From Pyxicephalus adspersus (taxonomy: Eukaryota; Chordata; Amphibia; Anura; Pyxicephalidae): 64,000 nucleotides of DNA. The notes under the pieces are model-generated. The model was not told where the DNA came from. It did no database searches and was given only the letters and a program-made list of their open reading frames with translations. Positions 9,961 through 22,439 of the stretch are shown here, in pieces. The stretch's first letter is position 1. Every line of letters begins with the position of its first letter. A program made the position numbers and the translations under genes. Location of the stretch: assembly GCF_032062135.1 (NCBI RefSeq), contig NC_092859.1:42913521-42977520 (forward strand), read 5' to 3'.

Positions 9961-12130
9961 GTATTCTTTGAATTAAAATTAGAAGTGCAGGTTGTTGAAG
10001 CAGCGGGAGAGAAGATCTGTGGACCTCTGAGCTACCCTTATTATGCATAGAGAAAAAATAAATATAGATAAAAATCACAGCTGGCATGATTATGTTTTAG
10101 AATATGGGCCCCTGCCTTCAAGGGATAATATTAAACTTTGCAGTTCTCAAAGGGTAGCTGGGACATACACCAAATCATGTATATAAAAAATTCTGATGGC
10201 TGAAACTTTAAATTGGTATATGTTAACATCCCTCACATCTCTGCTTCTAAAGCATCTGTTTACAATCACAAAATTAAGTTAGAAGCACGTGTCTTTGTGG
10301 GAAAATACATATGTGAGGCTAAAGGTGAAGCAAGGGGAAAGGAAAACCTGCAGCATATTCTTCCCACGCTGAGAAGACATGTGGTCTTTAAACTGGATTC
10401 TTTCCCAAGATGTCATAGTCATTAAAGAAGGAAGAAAAACTGTTCAGTTATATAACATGAAAGTTTGAAATTCTAAACTATTTCTGTATTCGATTACATG
10501 CAGGTCAGGTTAAGGGAAGTCCATAAACTGTATTTTAAGTGATTCTGAATATATTTTCCTAGGATGCAAAACTGTAAGCATATATCTCCTATAGTATGGA
10601 CCTCATGAGAGGTGCAGAAAATGAGGGCATTCAAATTTAAGGCTGAACTCTAGACAGATAAAAGACACAAATTTATTATAAAATAGGTAATAAGCCAACA
10701 ATTGTAAGCCAAAAAAGAATGTATACATTTAAAGAAATTGCATAGTGCCCCCTTCCCCTGGTTTCATAATGTTGATGTTGTGGAAATAAAGAGAAATGCA
10801 TGAGCAGTGAGAGTCAATAAACTATCCCAGAATGCATTCTTAGTTAGTTCGTGGCTTACTGAAGCCTTAGGACAATCTATATCCTAAAACCCTTGTGTTT
10901 TAGGATACAGACACAGGGAGGATGTGAGCGGGGTCAGGTGAATTGCTTGGTGCTTAGGAATGAGGGAGGAGAAGGTGGGTAGGGCCGTGATCAGTACCAC
11001 CCTCAGAGAGAGAAGATAGAGTCAGGGGCTATGCATTGTGATTGGAAGCAAGGAAGAAGGTGAGGTCAGGTTTGGCTGTGTAAAGCCTTCTGCTAACAGG
11101 AGGTATAGGACAGAGGGTAAGGATGGAAGTACTGTACAGCTCTTTGGGATTCATCTGCCAGTGTAGTTCAGACATCGGCCTCCTATTATCCTGCTTACAA
11201 AAATCACCTCCAGGACCCTTGCCTTCTTAGTTCCCCAACTGCCCTGCTCACCCACAACAATTTTTTTTCCTCCCTACATTTCCCAATGTTTTGAATAGGT
11301 GGGAACTTTTCAACCTTAAAACTGTTCCCATATCTTCCTATCTAAAGTTTATAATACCTTGCCACTCTTAACTTCAAGCAATCCTGTGCTAATCCCACCT
11401 GGACCCCTCCTTCTGCCTAACCCCTCCCTCTCTGATCTCCTCTTCACACCCTGTCATATACAGTAGTAAAAAAGGGGGTGATTTTAATCCTGGAAAATGT
11501 ATACAGAAGGCATTCGTTGCAGGGGATGCTGCTTATGCTTACTTTGACAACAACAAGCAAGCTCCACCCTAGAAAAAGCCCTCATTTACTTCTCCATGTA
11601 TAAGTATTGTGGAGAACATTTCTATCTGTAAGTTCACAACACCAGAATTTATTTTTTAATGGAAATCAAATATTGGCAAGCTTCTAGTCCAGAATATAAA
11701 AACCAACATTTCAAAAAATTAGAGTTTTCTAATGAAGCAATCAGTTTACATAAATCAGACAGCTTTCCAATGTAAAAGTGATCAGATCATTTCTACAACA
11801 CAGCCAGCACCCAGGGGTGAAAAGGAAGAAAAACTCTCAGCTGCTGTAGTCAAAGGGTTGAAGCTGTTTAACTGCTTTATAATATGTAAATAGTTTATTG
11901 CTCAAAGGCTGGGCTGGTTCACTTTATTATTACCTTTATTCTGCGTAGTAGCATTTAGTTCAGGAGAAGAAGGGATCACTGGGAGCCAATCAGGTTTCAT
12001 TCCAACAAGGAGATGTTGATGAGAAAGATGATAGTAAGAATGAGCAGTCTGATGATCTTTCACTGTCCAGTAACTAAGTTTGGGGTGAGGAAACATCACC
12101 TATGTATTCCTAAAGTGTATGGGTAAAAAA
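9961..12130. other. Unassigned sequence with one short hairpin
   Basis: Mostly featureless. A perfect 11 bp hairpin, TATCCTAAAAC/GTTTTAGGATA, lies at about 10878-10906. A moderately GC-rich purine-strand block (about 10910-11110) may be a fragment of an interspersed repeat. The frames at 10213-10425 and 11902-12099 are not recognisable. Confidence 0.35.
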
Positions 12131-12137
12131 AATAAAA

Positions 12138-12152
12138 TAAAAAAATAAATAA

Positions 12153-12190
<38 letters not shown>
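12138..12190. repeat. (AAAT)n/(TA)n microsatellite
   Basis: A run of AAAT units passes directly into about 15 TA dinucleotides. It is simple sequence and likely variable in length between individuals. Confidence 0.95.
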
Positions 12191-12192
<2 letters not shown>

Positions 12193-15100
12193 AAATAGAG
12201 CGTATAAAGGGCATATGCATATATAATTGAAAGTCAGATTCACTGTTTTATAGATAAGCTCTTAAAGTTTATATACATTATATGCATTCGCTTCTATAAT
12301 AATCAATTAAAAAGGTATTCTTTAAGAAATGTCAGGAAGATATTACTGCTACTATCTCACCAATATTTTACAGACCATCCTTAAAAAAAAAATAAGTCTT
12401 CAATAGTATTGATGGGAAAGTAACTTTAAGTTTAATATATTTTCCCAAAAAAGGTGTGAACCATAAAAGACATGAGAAATTCCCTTTCAAGAAATTCAAT
12501 AATCAACATATTTTACGATTTAGTGAATTAGTACTGAACTAGATTCTGCCACCATATTGATAATGTTTGAGAACTACAAAGTCACTTCACTAGTTTAAAT
12601 CCTGACGCTCGATAAATTACTCCAAAAACCCTGATCAAAGTCTAGAGAAATGTTATCAGAGTAAAAAAGCAAAACTGCTGTTTCCTTACAGCTTGACAAA
12701 TCTGTTTCATAATTTCATCTGTTTTTTTGGTGTGGGAAGAATTTCCTCTGAGAAGTCACACTGTTTACAGAAGCATATTGCATATAAGGAAGGGGTCGTT
12801 TCTCATAGAGGAGAATGTAGAGGCATTTTTAAAATAAAGATGCCTTCTCAGGCTATAAATAGAGAAATTTATTTACTTGGACGTGTGGAATTACTCCGGA
12901 TGCTGGGAGAATATCAGTTGCATATTTTTATCTCCTCTTAATTCAATCCAGCCCAGGTCCTAGCTTTTATTTAACCATTTCCTTGCTGAAAATCTACTGA
13001 AATATATTTTTAGCATGAACCTACCAGGAATACAGGGTAAAGGTAAAAGATTCATACAGAGTGCCTGCAGGGTTAAGCACTAGCACTCACACTGGGGGTC
13101 TATAGCAGAGTGTCCATCATTGACTTATATAGATCTGGCATATAGGAACCCTACTGATTTAAAACAAGGTTTTCCAAGCTCCAGTGGCCTTTATGGAGTG
13201 ATCGCATTTAAATTCAAATACAGTCCACTTAAAGGTTATTTATCGAAATCATAGGTTTCTAAAAATGGGGCATGGCTTTAGCATTAATGCCAGAAGCATT
13301 AAATAATTTGCTTTTTTTATATTAGTCTGAGAGATCATTTCTGTTCTTGAAGAAAAATGTATATTTGCAGTCCTATCAGAATACTATTAGGGCACATTTA
13401 AAGAAAAATGAGCAAGGAAAATGTCTTGCAACACCCTATTGGATTTATTGCAATTGTTCCAGCAAGGGTTTAGAAAAGAGATGTAGATCTTGATCACCAT
13501 TGGTAATTAGAACATTTCTCTAATTTGCCTCCAGCTATTATTCAAATTAAAATAAGATTATTTTTGCAAATTGAAATAAAATTTGTCATAAACAAAAATT
13601 TGCATACTGAGATGCCTTAGGTGGGGGTGGACATTCCAAAAGTTGTGGGCAAATCAGTATAACAGCAAGAGACCTGACTACCCTGGAAGATGTATACTAC
13701 TTTGGGAGTTGGGATTAGGATGCTGGGCAGGTCTCACATGCAGATATTTTATTGTGTGATTTGTTCTCTTCAAAGGGAATCTGTATTAATGGTATTTATA
13801 GAATGGCATTGTGACATATTCTGTTCCTTATTCTATATATACCAGAACTTATTGGGATATGTTTCAACTGTTGATGTGGACAGTTGTTCCTGTGGAGCTC
13901 CCAGCAGCTGGCACCTTGTCCGCCACTAAGCTGCTCGTACCACTGCTGAAGTTTCAGTCTATGCTGATATGTTTTCTTTCACATGCTTTAGTAATGATAC
14001 AGTATTTCCATAACAGACCCAGTCAGACCTTTCCAGTATCTGGCAGTACATACTGTGAACACAACACATGGGAATTACTGAAGCCCTCCTCTAACTCAGA
14101 ACTTTGTAGTGTTAAGTATTTTCCCGCGCTGTGTGGGGTCACAGCCTGACCCACAGATCTGTAAGCCTGTGAAACCTTCAAACCATTTCCCATAATTTAC
14201 AGTGATACATATTTATTTAAACTATTCAAAAGCATGTGAAATTTGATATGTAAGGGTTAAAGCATTTCCCAAGTTAATCTACACAAAGCTTATACTGTTT
14301 ATTAATGCAGATCCTAAAGAATAGATGAAACTTAAAACACATGTTTTTATATAAAGGCTGATAATTTCAATATAAACATGTAAAAATGTTTCAGAGAATT
14401 GGAGGTATTCTAGAAATAATTGTGATTTTTGAGAAGAAGATTGCTACAAATGTGACAGTTATTGTGCAGAAGAATAGCTATGTTAGAGAGGTTATATAAT
14501 GTAGTAATCAACCATAATATTTAAAATATTCCAGCTAGTGCAGCTTGAATTTCCCAATGCTCAGTTTATTCCAGGTTCAGGAAATATTCTGCATGATGAA
14601 CCTGGTTTGAATTAAACACAAACTAATATAAAAAATTGCTTTAAGCCCACTGTGCACTTTTAGGAACCCCATAATGCTCTATGGCGTAGGTGTCCAGGAA
14701 GTACCATGTAATAAATGGTTATTTTTAAAATTATTATTTTTCATTTTGTAAACAATTAGGAAAGGTTTAAAAAATGTTAGACTTTACAATATAATGATCT
14801 GGAATGAGGTTCCACAACTTTTAATATCTTATTAGCAAGAGTATGCTCATTGGAGCAAATTAGGTAGCTGTGTGGTTAATATGATGCAATGATTGGAAAA
14901 AATGAAATATGGTCCATAATTGTGCTTTATAGAAAGCATATACAGAAATAAACAATTGGGGTCTTTGTTTTTTACCTGTATCACCCCATGATTATATCTG
15001 CCTCATGATTATATCTGTGAGGGTTCTTATTTATCTAGGTCATTGTATATCAAATAGCTGTTAAGATACACTTGTGCTATGTTGAATAGGTTTTAAACTC
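12191..15100. other. Unassigned AT-rich sequence
   Basis: No element ends or genes were recognised. The frame at 13811-14149 lies in a locally GC-richer patch (13870-14150) but has no recognisable domain, and the plus-frame neighbours disagree on any single product. Confidence 0.35.
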
Positions 15101-18100
15101 TCCAAACTGCTTGAAAGTGGTGAAGCAGCTTGGGCATCTTCATCTTCAGCAATTACAAAGTTAGATTTAATGACTAACTACTACTAGATACAGCATGGAT
15201 AGGTAGTATGTGGTCTAAACATTTAGGTCTTACCAATAATGACAGTCCAATGGAAGTTCACCCAAAGACCCATGTCCACTAAACTTTACTTTTGGCTATT
15301 CCAATATTTGACTATTCCAATATTTTAAATGCCCTAAATACTTGTCAAAACAGCAGAAACATTGGACCATGCACTGTGGGTAGGTTTGAAACCATTAACA
15401 AGTCCACCAGTGGAAAAGTCCTCTGGGCATGCCTGTACTGTGATCACCTTGGTTTACTTGGAACCAACAAAATTCGAGCTGGACTTCAATTCACATGTGC
15501 AGCCTGTCATTTTCCTTTGTGGTCCAGAATCTTTGATTATAGAAAGAACCAGATCCTAAATCTTGCCTTTTTGCAGGTTTTACATAGTCAGGATTTTCTT
15601 CTCTAGTTGTTGATGTGTAATTTTTTTCATTGGGTGTTTATTGGTGGGGTCCTCATGGGTCCCGATGACCTCAACAGTAGCATGAGGACATCATAACAAA
15701 TGAAAATAAGAAGACTGGATTGCAGCAACTATTTGGGAAGCTGATGTCCTCATTAAATCTATTATATGCTGCATCAAACTATTAAACTACACCAAAGGTT
15801 TTGCCCTTCTGAGTATTTTGAAAGCCCTCTTTAAGAACCAAAATATTAATGTCTTCTATAGAGGGGTCAGTTTTTAATAAATCATGTCCCATGGGTGTGC
15901 CGAAATCATGTTTCTAATTTCTTTTACTGTGAGTCTGTTTAGGTTCATTCTTGTTTGTTATTTCTGGCCTACTTCTCTAACATCCCTGGTTGCATTTGTT
16001 GCATTAAATGAACTATACCATATTACTGCAGGTGCAGCTGTAAGATCCAGTAATAATGAATGTTCCATTTTTCTATGTTGCATTTGTTATTGGAATATTG
16101 TGGCTGCCCAGTTTAAAAGGTTCCAATTTCTCATAGAGATTTGATTTGAAAAAGTCATAATTAAACTTACATTTCAAAAGTCCTATGAACCGGCCATTCC
16201 AACATAACTACACAATCCAAAATAATTGTATTTATTTGAAATATAAAAATCTTTTTACCAGTAGCAAATTTGTAGGTTACATTCAATGGACAGATTCTGG
16301 TTTATACACAGTCACATAAAAGAGTTCATAGATCGCTCCATGACGGGGTCTTGTGATACAAGCAGGTTTGTAAGCAAATAAAATGATAGCAAACATAACA
16401 GAGCTTTACTCTCCGACATCTCATATCTGTCTGCTTTCCAAATGGCTGCACTATTTCATGTTGTTTGTCAATTCACTGGGACTAATTGGGTGGCTGAGCA
16501 AAGACCTAAGCCCTTTCCACCATGGCTGTGCAACTAAATCTTGGATATGCACGGTAGCCCTGAGCTCAAAAAATATGTGACACCATCAGAGGTGACAAGA
16601 GATTTAGAGTGTTCCCTCTCGATCAAACTTTTATAACCATCAAAAGCAGCAGATTAGTTTAAAGAGAACCAGTCATGATTGGTTTTAGGCAGGAATTTAA
16701 ATATTCAATTGTAAAGTGATCCTATCTCTTCATGAAAAAAATGCATATTATATACATAGGAATGCTGCCAAAATGATTAATAGTGCTGTCAAAGCAAATT
16801 AGTATTATTTATCTGTCTGGCAGATGGCAATGCCAGTCTTCTTTCTTTAGCAGTGCTACAGGCACTGGTTATTTGCCACTTTCTTTACTGAGTGTTGTGG
16901 TTCTACAGGTTTCCTGTTAAGTTACTACAGGACATTGTACATTGATTTTAGTTTCTAAAGGTTAGAAGCATAAAGACATTTCGTCTGCAAATACCTGACC
17001 TCATGCACAAAATACAGTAGGCTCAAATAAATAAACTGTTACAGTTTTATGCCAAAAACAGTAAGTGCCAATTCAATCTCAAAATAATAGCCATATGTCT
17101 GACAATAATAACTGCTATGGCAATAATATATGGTAAAGCTGTATGAATGAAGCCTGCTGTCTTCTGAGCATGTGTAGCAATATATCACACAGCAGAATCA
17201 AAATGAACATCAATGAAAACAACCAAAGGTTTGTGTTTAATTTTGTTATATTTACTATAAAGCTGGATGATAGCATGTGCATGCATCCAGCTGATAATGC
17301 AGAATTCAAATTTCATGGGAGACTTTTTATCAGAGCAACTAATAAAAGCTTAAGAAAGGGATACATCCAATTTATAAGAAAGCTAAATTTATGGTAACTA
17401 AAGCTATCCTAAACTCTTTAACCCGCTCTGTTCTAGCCATCCCTTTCAAAGAAGTATGCTGTCCACATGCCGATATCTTAAACTCTTAAGCTTTGGGCCT
17501 CAGTGTATGTTTTTTAACTTTGGGTCTATAATGGTCACACCCACATAAAAAGGAACACCACATAGGACGATTTATTGGGTAATAAATGATATACAGCATA
17601 ACCTTCATACCTACTAAGTAAAACGGAGCAATTATAAGAATTAGGCATCCATTTTTTAAAATACTCAAAAATAAAATACCATTTTAAAAGTAGCATATTT
17701 TCCTGAGCTAACCCAAAGCTAACAAATTGGGTCTTTGGCTACAAACCTCACATTCTCGCTTTTCATTGTCCCTCCCTAATAAAAGTTTGTAGTATGCATG
17801 TAGACCATGTTTCCATGGTGTTACCAGCTTAAAAAGTATTTTTCTAAGCCCTTCTGCTGCACCTAAAATATTCCAGAATGCAAATCTTCCAAACCTGTGG
17901 TTTATCTACTCCTTGAACTCACCTTTTTACCTTTCTACAAGAGACTTTTTCTTTGTGTTTATTTTCCTAGCAAAAAGTCACACTCATCCACCTAATGATT
18001 ACTTGTGCATGGTGTTATTTCAGAAAGAAGTAAATAGAAATAAACTAAAGCAAATGCCAGGCATAGCATATTTTTGTTTTCAGAAATATCTAGCAAATTT

Positions 18101-19090
18101 CATTTGTAAGCAGCTCAGCCGCCGAACCAGTTATTTATGAATAGTGGTTTTACACATTTCCTGATGATGGACATCCAGCTGTGTTCAAAGCAGTAATAAA
18201 TCCTCCTCAATACCAATTTAATTATCTTTAGATACTTTTTACTATAATATTTTTACTATACTTTTTATGCTACCTAATGTTTTTTCCAAAACAATTTTTT
18301 TACCTTATGCTACCAGGAAATGTCATTTTCAGTATTTCCCCAAATTTCCAATTAGGAAATATGAATAGAAGAAAAACCTGATATTATAGCTGTATATCCT
18401 ATGATCCTTTTCTTGGGTATCATGCTCCCGATGTGTACTTTATTTAAATAGGCTTTCTACATACAGTGTGTGTTTTCAAACTATGTCTTCTCATCCACGC
18501 TCAAATGAAAGCATATGTGTAAAGGTGGCTACAAAGAGCAACCAGGAAATTCTTGCCAGGCAGTGTAGCCCCCTATAGTAGAACATGTTCTATATCACAT
18601 TATTCCTTTTTTTCTAGATAAGGTTTAATGAAAATCAGGACACCAAGGTTTTCTTACAACATGTAAGTGTGAAATACAGATTAGAAATTATGTATAAAGG
18701 GTTTAATACTTTAAACATAATACTGTTCCCTTCATCTTCATATAACCTTTGCATTTTCTGTACTCATTAGGAAACAGTGATAGTGTGGTCCACATAGTGT
18801 GATGTGCAACCAGAGCAGGGATAGCCAGGGGCATACATAAAAGATCAAAACTACTATCTTTGTCCATACCAGCAGATTTTGCCACTAAGGGTTTGGGATA
18901 AAAATATTCCAAACTAACCCCTGCCGTTAAATAATAAGTAGTATGTCAGAGTAGGCAGACAAGATTAAAATTTTACAGGATTCAGTATCAGAATGTTTGC
19001 GTAGATGAAAGTAACAGATCATTATAAATGCAACTGCTGATTTTGGAAAGGAAATAATAAGGGCTTATGTATTTCTGAAATAGCTTTTTA

Positions 19091-19095
<5 letters not shown>
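15101..19095. other. Unassigned sequence
   Basis: The stretch contains open frames (for example 15292-15606 and 15884-16144), but I see no domain, no splice-consistent exon series and no family resemblance. A phrase like CTGATGATGGACATCC at 18166 weakly resembles the hammerhead-type motif discussed for 20244-20288. A frog-repeat-like phrase is at about 16658-16700. Confidence 0.35.
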
Positions 19096-19137
<42 letters not shown>

Positions 19138-19142
19138 TATAC
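19096..19142. repeat. (TA)n microsatellite abutting a Tc1 element
   Basis: About 20 TA units directly precede the CAGTTAGGTCCAT terminus of the Tc1 element. Tc1/mariner elements insert at TA, so the tract may have been the target or may have expanded from the TA target duplication. Confidence 0.95.
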
Positions 19143-19143
19143 G

Positions 19144-19858
19144 CAGTTAGGTCCATAAATATTTGGACAGAGACAACTTTTTTCTAATTTTGGTTCTGTA
19201 CATTACCACAATTAATTTTAAATGAAACAACTCAGATGTAGTTGAACTGCAGACTTTCAGCTTTATTTCAGTGGGTTGAACAAAAAAGATTGCATAAAAA
19301 TGTGAGGAACATTACACAATCACTTCATTTCAGGGGCTCAAAAGTAATTGGACAAATTAAAAAGCTGAAAATAAAATGTTCATTTCTAATACTTGGTTGA
19401 AAACCCTTTGCTGACAATGATAGCCTGTAGTCTTGAACTCATGGACATCACCATATGCTGGGTTTCCTCCTTTTTAATGCTCTGCCAGGCCTTTACTACA
19501 GCAGCTTTCAGTTGCTGTTTGTTTGTGGGCCTTTCTGTCCGAAGTTTAGTCTTCAACAAGTGAAATGCATGCTGAACTGGGTTCAGATCAGGTGACTGAC
19601 TTGGCCATTCAAGAATATTCCACTTCTTTGCTTTATTAAACTCCTGGGTTGCTTTGGCTGTATGTTTTGGGTCACTGTCCATCTGTATTATGAAACACCT
19701 TCCAATCAATGTAAATGCATTTAGCTGGATTTGAGCAGACAGTATGTTTCTGAACACCTCAGAATTCATTTGGCTGCTTTGGTAATCGGCAGGAGGCAAA
19801 CAAAACACATGAAAGGGAACACGCTCTACAAAGCTCTGTTTTGAGAAATGCTGGCATC
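19144..19858 (-). mobile_element. Truncated Tc1/mariner transposon
   Basis: The terminus CAGTTAGGTCCATAAATATTTGG is the well-known inverted-repeat start of a vertebrate Tc1 family. It is followed by a non-coding stretch and then by transposase sequence on the minus strand (19386-19808). The other end is missing: similarity stops at about 19850, where a SINE head begins. Only the C-terminal half of the transposase remains, so the copy cannot move by itself. Confidence 0.9.
19386..19808 (-). pseudogene. Tc1 transposase C-terminal fragment, catalytic E changed to Q
   Basis: The 140-residue frame contains the hallmark segments MDSDPKHTAKAT (second catalytic D), LEWPSQSPDLNP, and a C-terminal helix-rich tail ending in KGFSTKY. 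In the DD34E catalytic triad of Tc1 transposases the glutamate lies in NPIE, 35 positions after the second D. Here the same position reads NPVQ (CAG codon, about 19570-19575 on the minus strand), so the catalytic glutamate is a glutamine. The first catalytic D and the paired DNA-binding domain are absent through truncation. The first residues of the frame (MFCLPPADYQ) may be frame-shifted remnants rather than true transposase. This is a fossil coding region. Confidence 0.9.
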
Positions 19859-19860
19859 AG

Positions 19861-19950
19861 CACAATGGTGGCTCAGCAGTTAGCACTCTGGCCTTTGCAG
19901 TGTTAGGTCCCAGGTTCAAATTTTGGCCAGGGCACTATCTGCATGGAATT
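19861..19950 (+). repeat. tRNA-derived SINE, 5' head (interrupted)
   Basis: GTGGCTCAGCAGTTAGCACTCTGG matches a pol III A box (TGGCTCAGnnGTTAG) and CAGGTTCAAATTTTGG matches a B box, so this is a tRNA-derived head. It reads into GGGCACTATCTGCATGGAATTTG as in the copy at 34055-34384, and then the match stops. The tail reappears at 20466, so an insertion of about 515 bp splits the SINE. Confidence 0.8.
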
Positions 19951-20465
19951 TGTCTAACATGTCTAACTCCTAAAGGTTTCTATTAAACCCTCCCCCCCAG
20001 CACATGTGGCTCAAGAGATCATTTGACACCACTTATTTGGGGCTAAGGGTAAGTTCCTCTTATAAGATCAAATTGATATACTACTTTTAAACAACGGAGT
20101 AAACATTAAATATAGATAAACTCTGTGAAATCTGTGTGAGTCCAACTTCACAACTTTATATATCTTATAAGAAATCTTGTGCATATGTACTAATATGTTT
20201 ATTGTTTGATGATTTGCTAATATTGTAGATTTTTTAGAACTTTTTGTCCTGAAGATGCGGACTCAATCTCCGCGAAACCCATCGACAGCAGGAATATACA
20301 ATTAGTTGTCCCTGCAGGAGACACATACTGGCTCTTTGTTTTTATGTCTTTTATTAAAAATTGTGTTTTTATGAAAATTGTACCCAAAAAAGATTGTATT
20401 ATAGCTATTCCCTATATAATTTGTCTTGGCCCTTAAAATCTCATTTTTGGTCCATTTCGTGTTTT
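19951..20465 (+). mobile_element. Insertion within a SINE carrying a hammerhead-like motif
   Basis: About 515 bases sit between the two halves of one SINE. They are not part of the SINE consensus seen at 34055-34384. The insert has no recognisable coding sequence. Its 3' half holds a hammerhead-ribozyme-type fold (20244-20288) followed by a T-rich ATTAAAAATTGTG tail. Hammerhead motifs are known in Penelope-like retroelements and small non-autonomous relatives in amphibian genomes, so the insert may be a truncated member of such a family. A target duplication was not identified. Confidence 0.5.
20244..20288 (+). ncRNA. Hammerhead-ribozyme-like fold (decayed)
   Basis: Reading 5' to 3': stem I strand TTGTC (20244-20248); core CTGAAGA (20249-20255); one unpaired T (20256); stem II GCGGA (20257-20261) pairing with TCCGC (20269-20273) around a 7-base loop; core GAAA (20274-20277); a minimal stem III (A20277 to T20282); then TC before the expected cleavage point; and GACAG (20284-20288) pairing with TTGTC. 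This matches the hammerhead order CUGANGA, stem II, GAAA, stem III, UH. The defects are the bulged T after the core and a C-A mismatch (20278/20281) in stem III where G would be expected. The copy is probably inactive. Confidence 0.5.
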
Positions 20466-20612
20466 TCCTCCCAAATTGATCTTAGACTGTGTTCATGACA
20501 TATGACTATGGTAGGGACACTAGATTGTGACAGTTAGTGACATGACAATGGACTTTGTTAAGTGTTGTGTAATAAGCTGGCGCTATATAAATACTGGATG
20601 ATAAAATAATAT
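20466..20612 (+). repeat. tRNA-derived SINE, 3' tail (L2-like)
   Basis: The tail reads CTTAGACTG...CATGACATATGACTATGGTAGGGACACTAGATTGTG... and ends ...GCTGGCGCTATATAAATACTGG. The AGATTGTGAGC and GCGCTATATAAATA phrases resemble L2/CR1-type LINE 3' ends, which non-autonomous SINEs use for reverse transcription. It continues the head at 19861-19950. Confidence 0.8.
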
Positions 20613-22439
20613 TATTCCCTGCCACAAAAGGCAGGGGTGTTTGGTTTAGGTTCAGGTAATAAAATGCAGGGGGTGATAGGTTTGGGCTTTCAGAGACATG
20701 TTCGTACCCCAAGCATGGGGCTTACATGTCTGAATAAGAATGTAGCCCTGTAAAAGAAAACAGGAAAGAGAAAAGATATTTATATTGTCGGATACAAACA
20801 GATAAGATACTTTCATAAAAAAAGGGAACAGTTATAAAAAACTAGTGAGATTTACAGATGCGTGTCTGGCACGTTACAGATCATGACTACTGGCTAGGTT
20901 TAGGGGGTCCAATACTACCTGTATATAATGTATTCTTTGTCTGCTGTTTTCTTATAATAGAAGTGGTTGAATATCTTTAGAATGCAATGAAATCCCATGT
21001 GAACATGATACTAATAGATCAAGGATACATGTTTTTATATGCATTTTTTTTTAGATTAAGAAAGCATTAGAGTCTGAGCACATTTGTTTAAAAAAGCTTT
21101 TAGGTCATTGCCCTGATCCATAATTCAAGTTACTTACAAATGTGAAAAAGGTTAAGGTGAACCACAAGCAGATACAGCAAACAACGACGGATGCATTTGC
21201 ATATTCATTAAAAATGATGTAGTGTATTTTTACACTTTTAAATGTCTGTGTAATCTATGACCTTGTACTACTCTGTATTCCTACTGTGTACAGATATATA
21301 CTTGATTTTGCTCTAATATTAGCATTATATAACCATACATATAAAGCAAATCTTACACAAAAAAGCAAGGCCAGCAATAGGATCAGCTTACACTGGTGCA
21401 GGGCAAACATGGAGGTGAAAGCAGAACGATTAAACAATGAAATATTAAGAAACAACAATATAAAGGGTTTAAATCAACAGCTAAAGATTTTAGTGCAGTT
21501 AAAAAAGGGGAAATACAAAATCCAAAAAAATTGGAGTTAAAAACAAAGTAAATGAGTAGTGAAGAAAAGGAACAAAGCGGTCAATACAATTGGAACTCAA
21601 ACATTGGATATAGATGACACCATGGTTTCTGAGCTTTCTCTTGGAAAGCAAAGCTAAGCTTTCCATCACTACTCCCTCAATATATAGAGAAACCTTATTC
21701 AGCACAAACATAATACCTTGACTGATGTGAGGTTGTGGTTTGTTAATTTAGCTAACTGTTGTTTTGAAGGATATGCATGAATACTTTATCAGCTACATTT
21801 ATCTAATATGTATACGAGGACAGGATGTTAGCACATCTGACATTTAGACAATTCTCTGCAGGGGAGTGTATGTACTTTAAATGAGAAGAAAGTTTTGTAA
21901 AAATACCATTCATTTCTTTATAAATAGACCTTTAAAAGTACAACTGACCAGAGTGGGGTGAGGGAGCACTTGCTATGTTGTGAAACTATGCCCAGGTTGT
22001 CCTGTATCACTGATGATTACTCTTTCATTTCATGGATTCTTTCATCACTCTACAACTTCTGATGCCATCTTTATAAATACCTTTTTCTGATTTTGTCTTC
22101 TCTCATTATAGTCTATGATACTTGGACTATAGTCCATCTCTCAATATAGTCCATGCAACTCCCTTTTTATTTCTCTTTTAAAAAAACCCTAAAAAGTATA
22201 AAACATATGAAAGCAATAAACAAAGAAAATCAGCAGTGATTGTGGTCATTCTTTAACAGTGCTGTCAGTTATGTTGGCTATGGACTGGTTGGCTCTGCAC
22301 CTCAGGTGTGGTTAGGCTGACATGCCTAGGGTGGGATTTTATTGTTGTTTAACCACTGCATGTGGTGGATGCTGGGGGTATACTTTACCGTGGAAAAACA
22401 GATTTTGCAGACCTCTAACCAACCAACCTCATTTCCCAT
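20613..22439. other. Unassigned sequence
   Basis: The short open frames (20506-20712, 21255-21540, 21499-21711) overlap in both strands and show no domain. A CTTTATAAATAGACC phrase at about 21918-21933 resembles the end of the foldback family at 39731-39874. Confidence 0.35.

Noticed and set aside
13690..14149. Frames of 79 and 112 codons in a GC-richer patch
   Set aside because: Two overlapping plus frames with no homology I recognise and no splice or promoter context. Most likely chance.
15121..15160. Minus-strand CTGAAGATGAAGATGC considered as another hammerhead core
   Set aside because: No GAAA core or pairing stems follow at the right distance.
15292..15606. A 104-codon frame with several C and H residues (CLYCDH, CAAC)
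   Set aside because: The cysteine spacing does not form a known zinc finger and an overlapping frame is equally open. No supporting neighbours.
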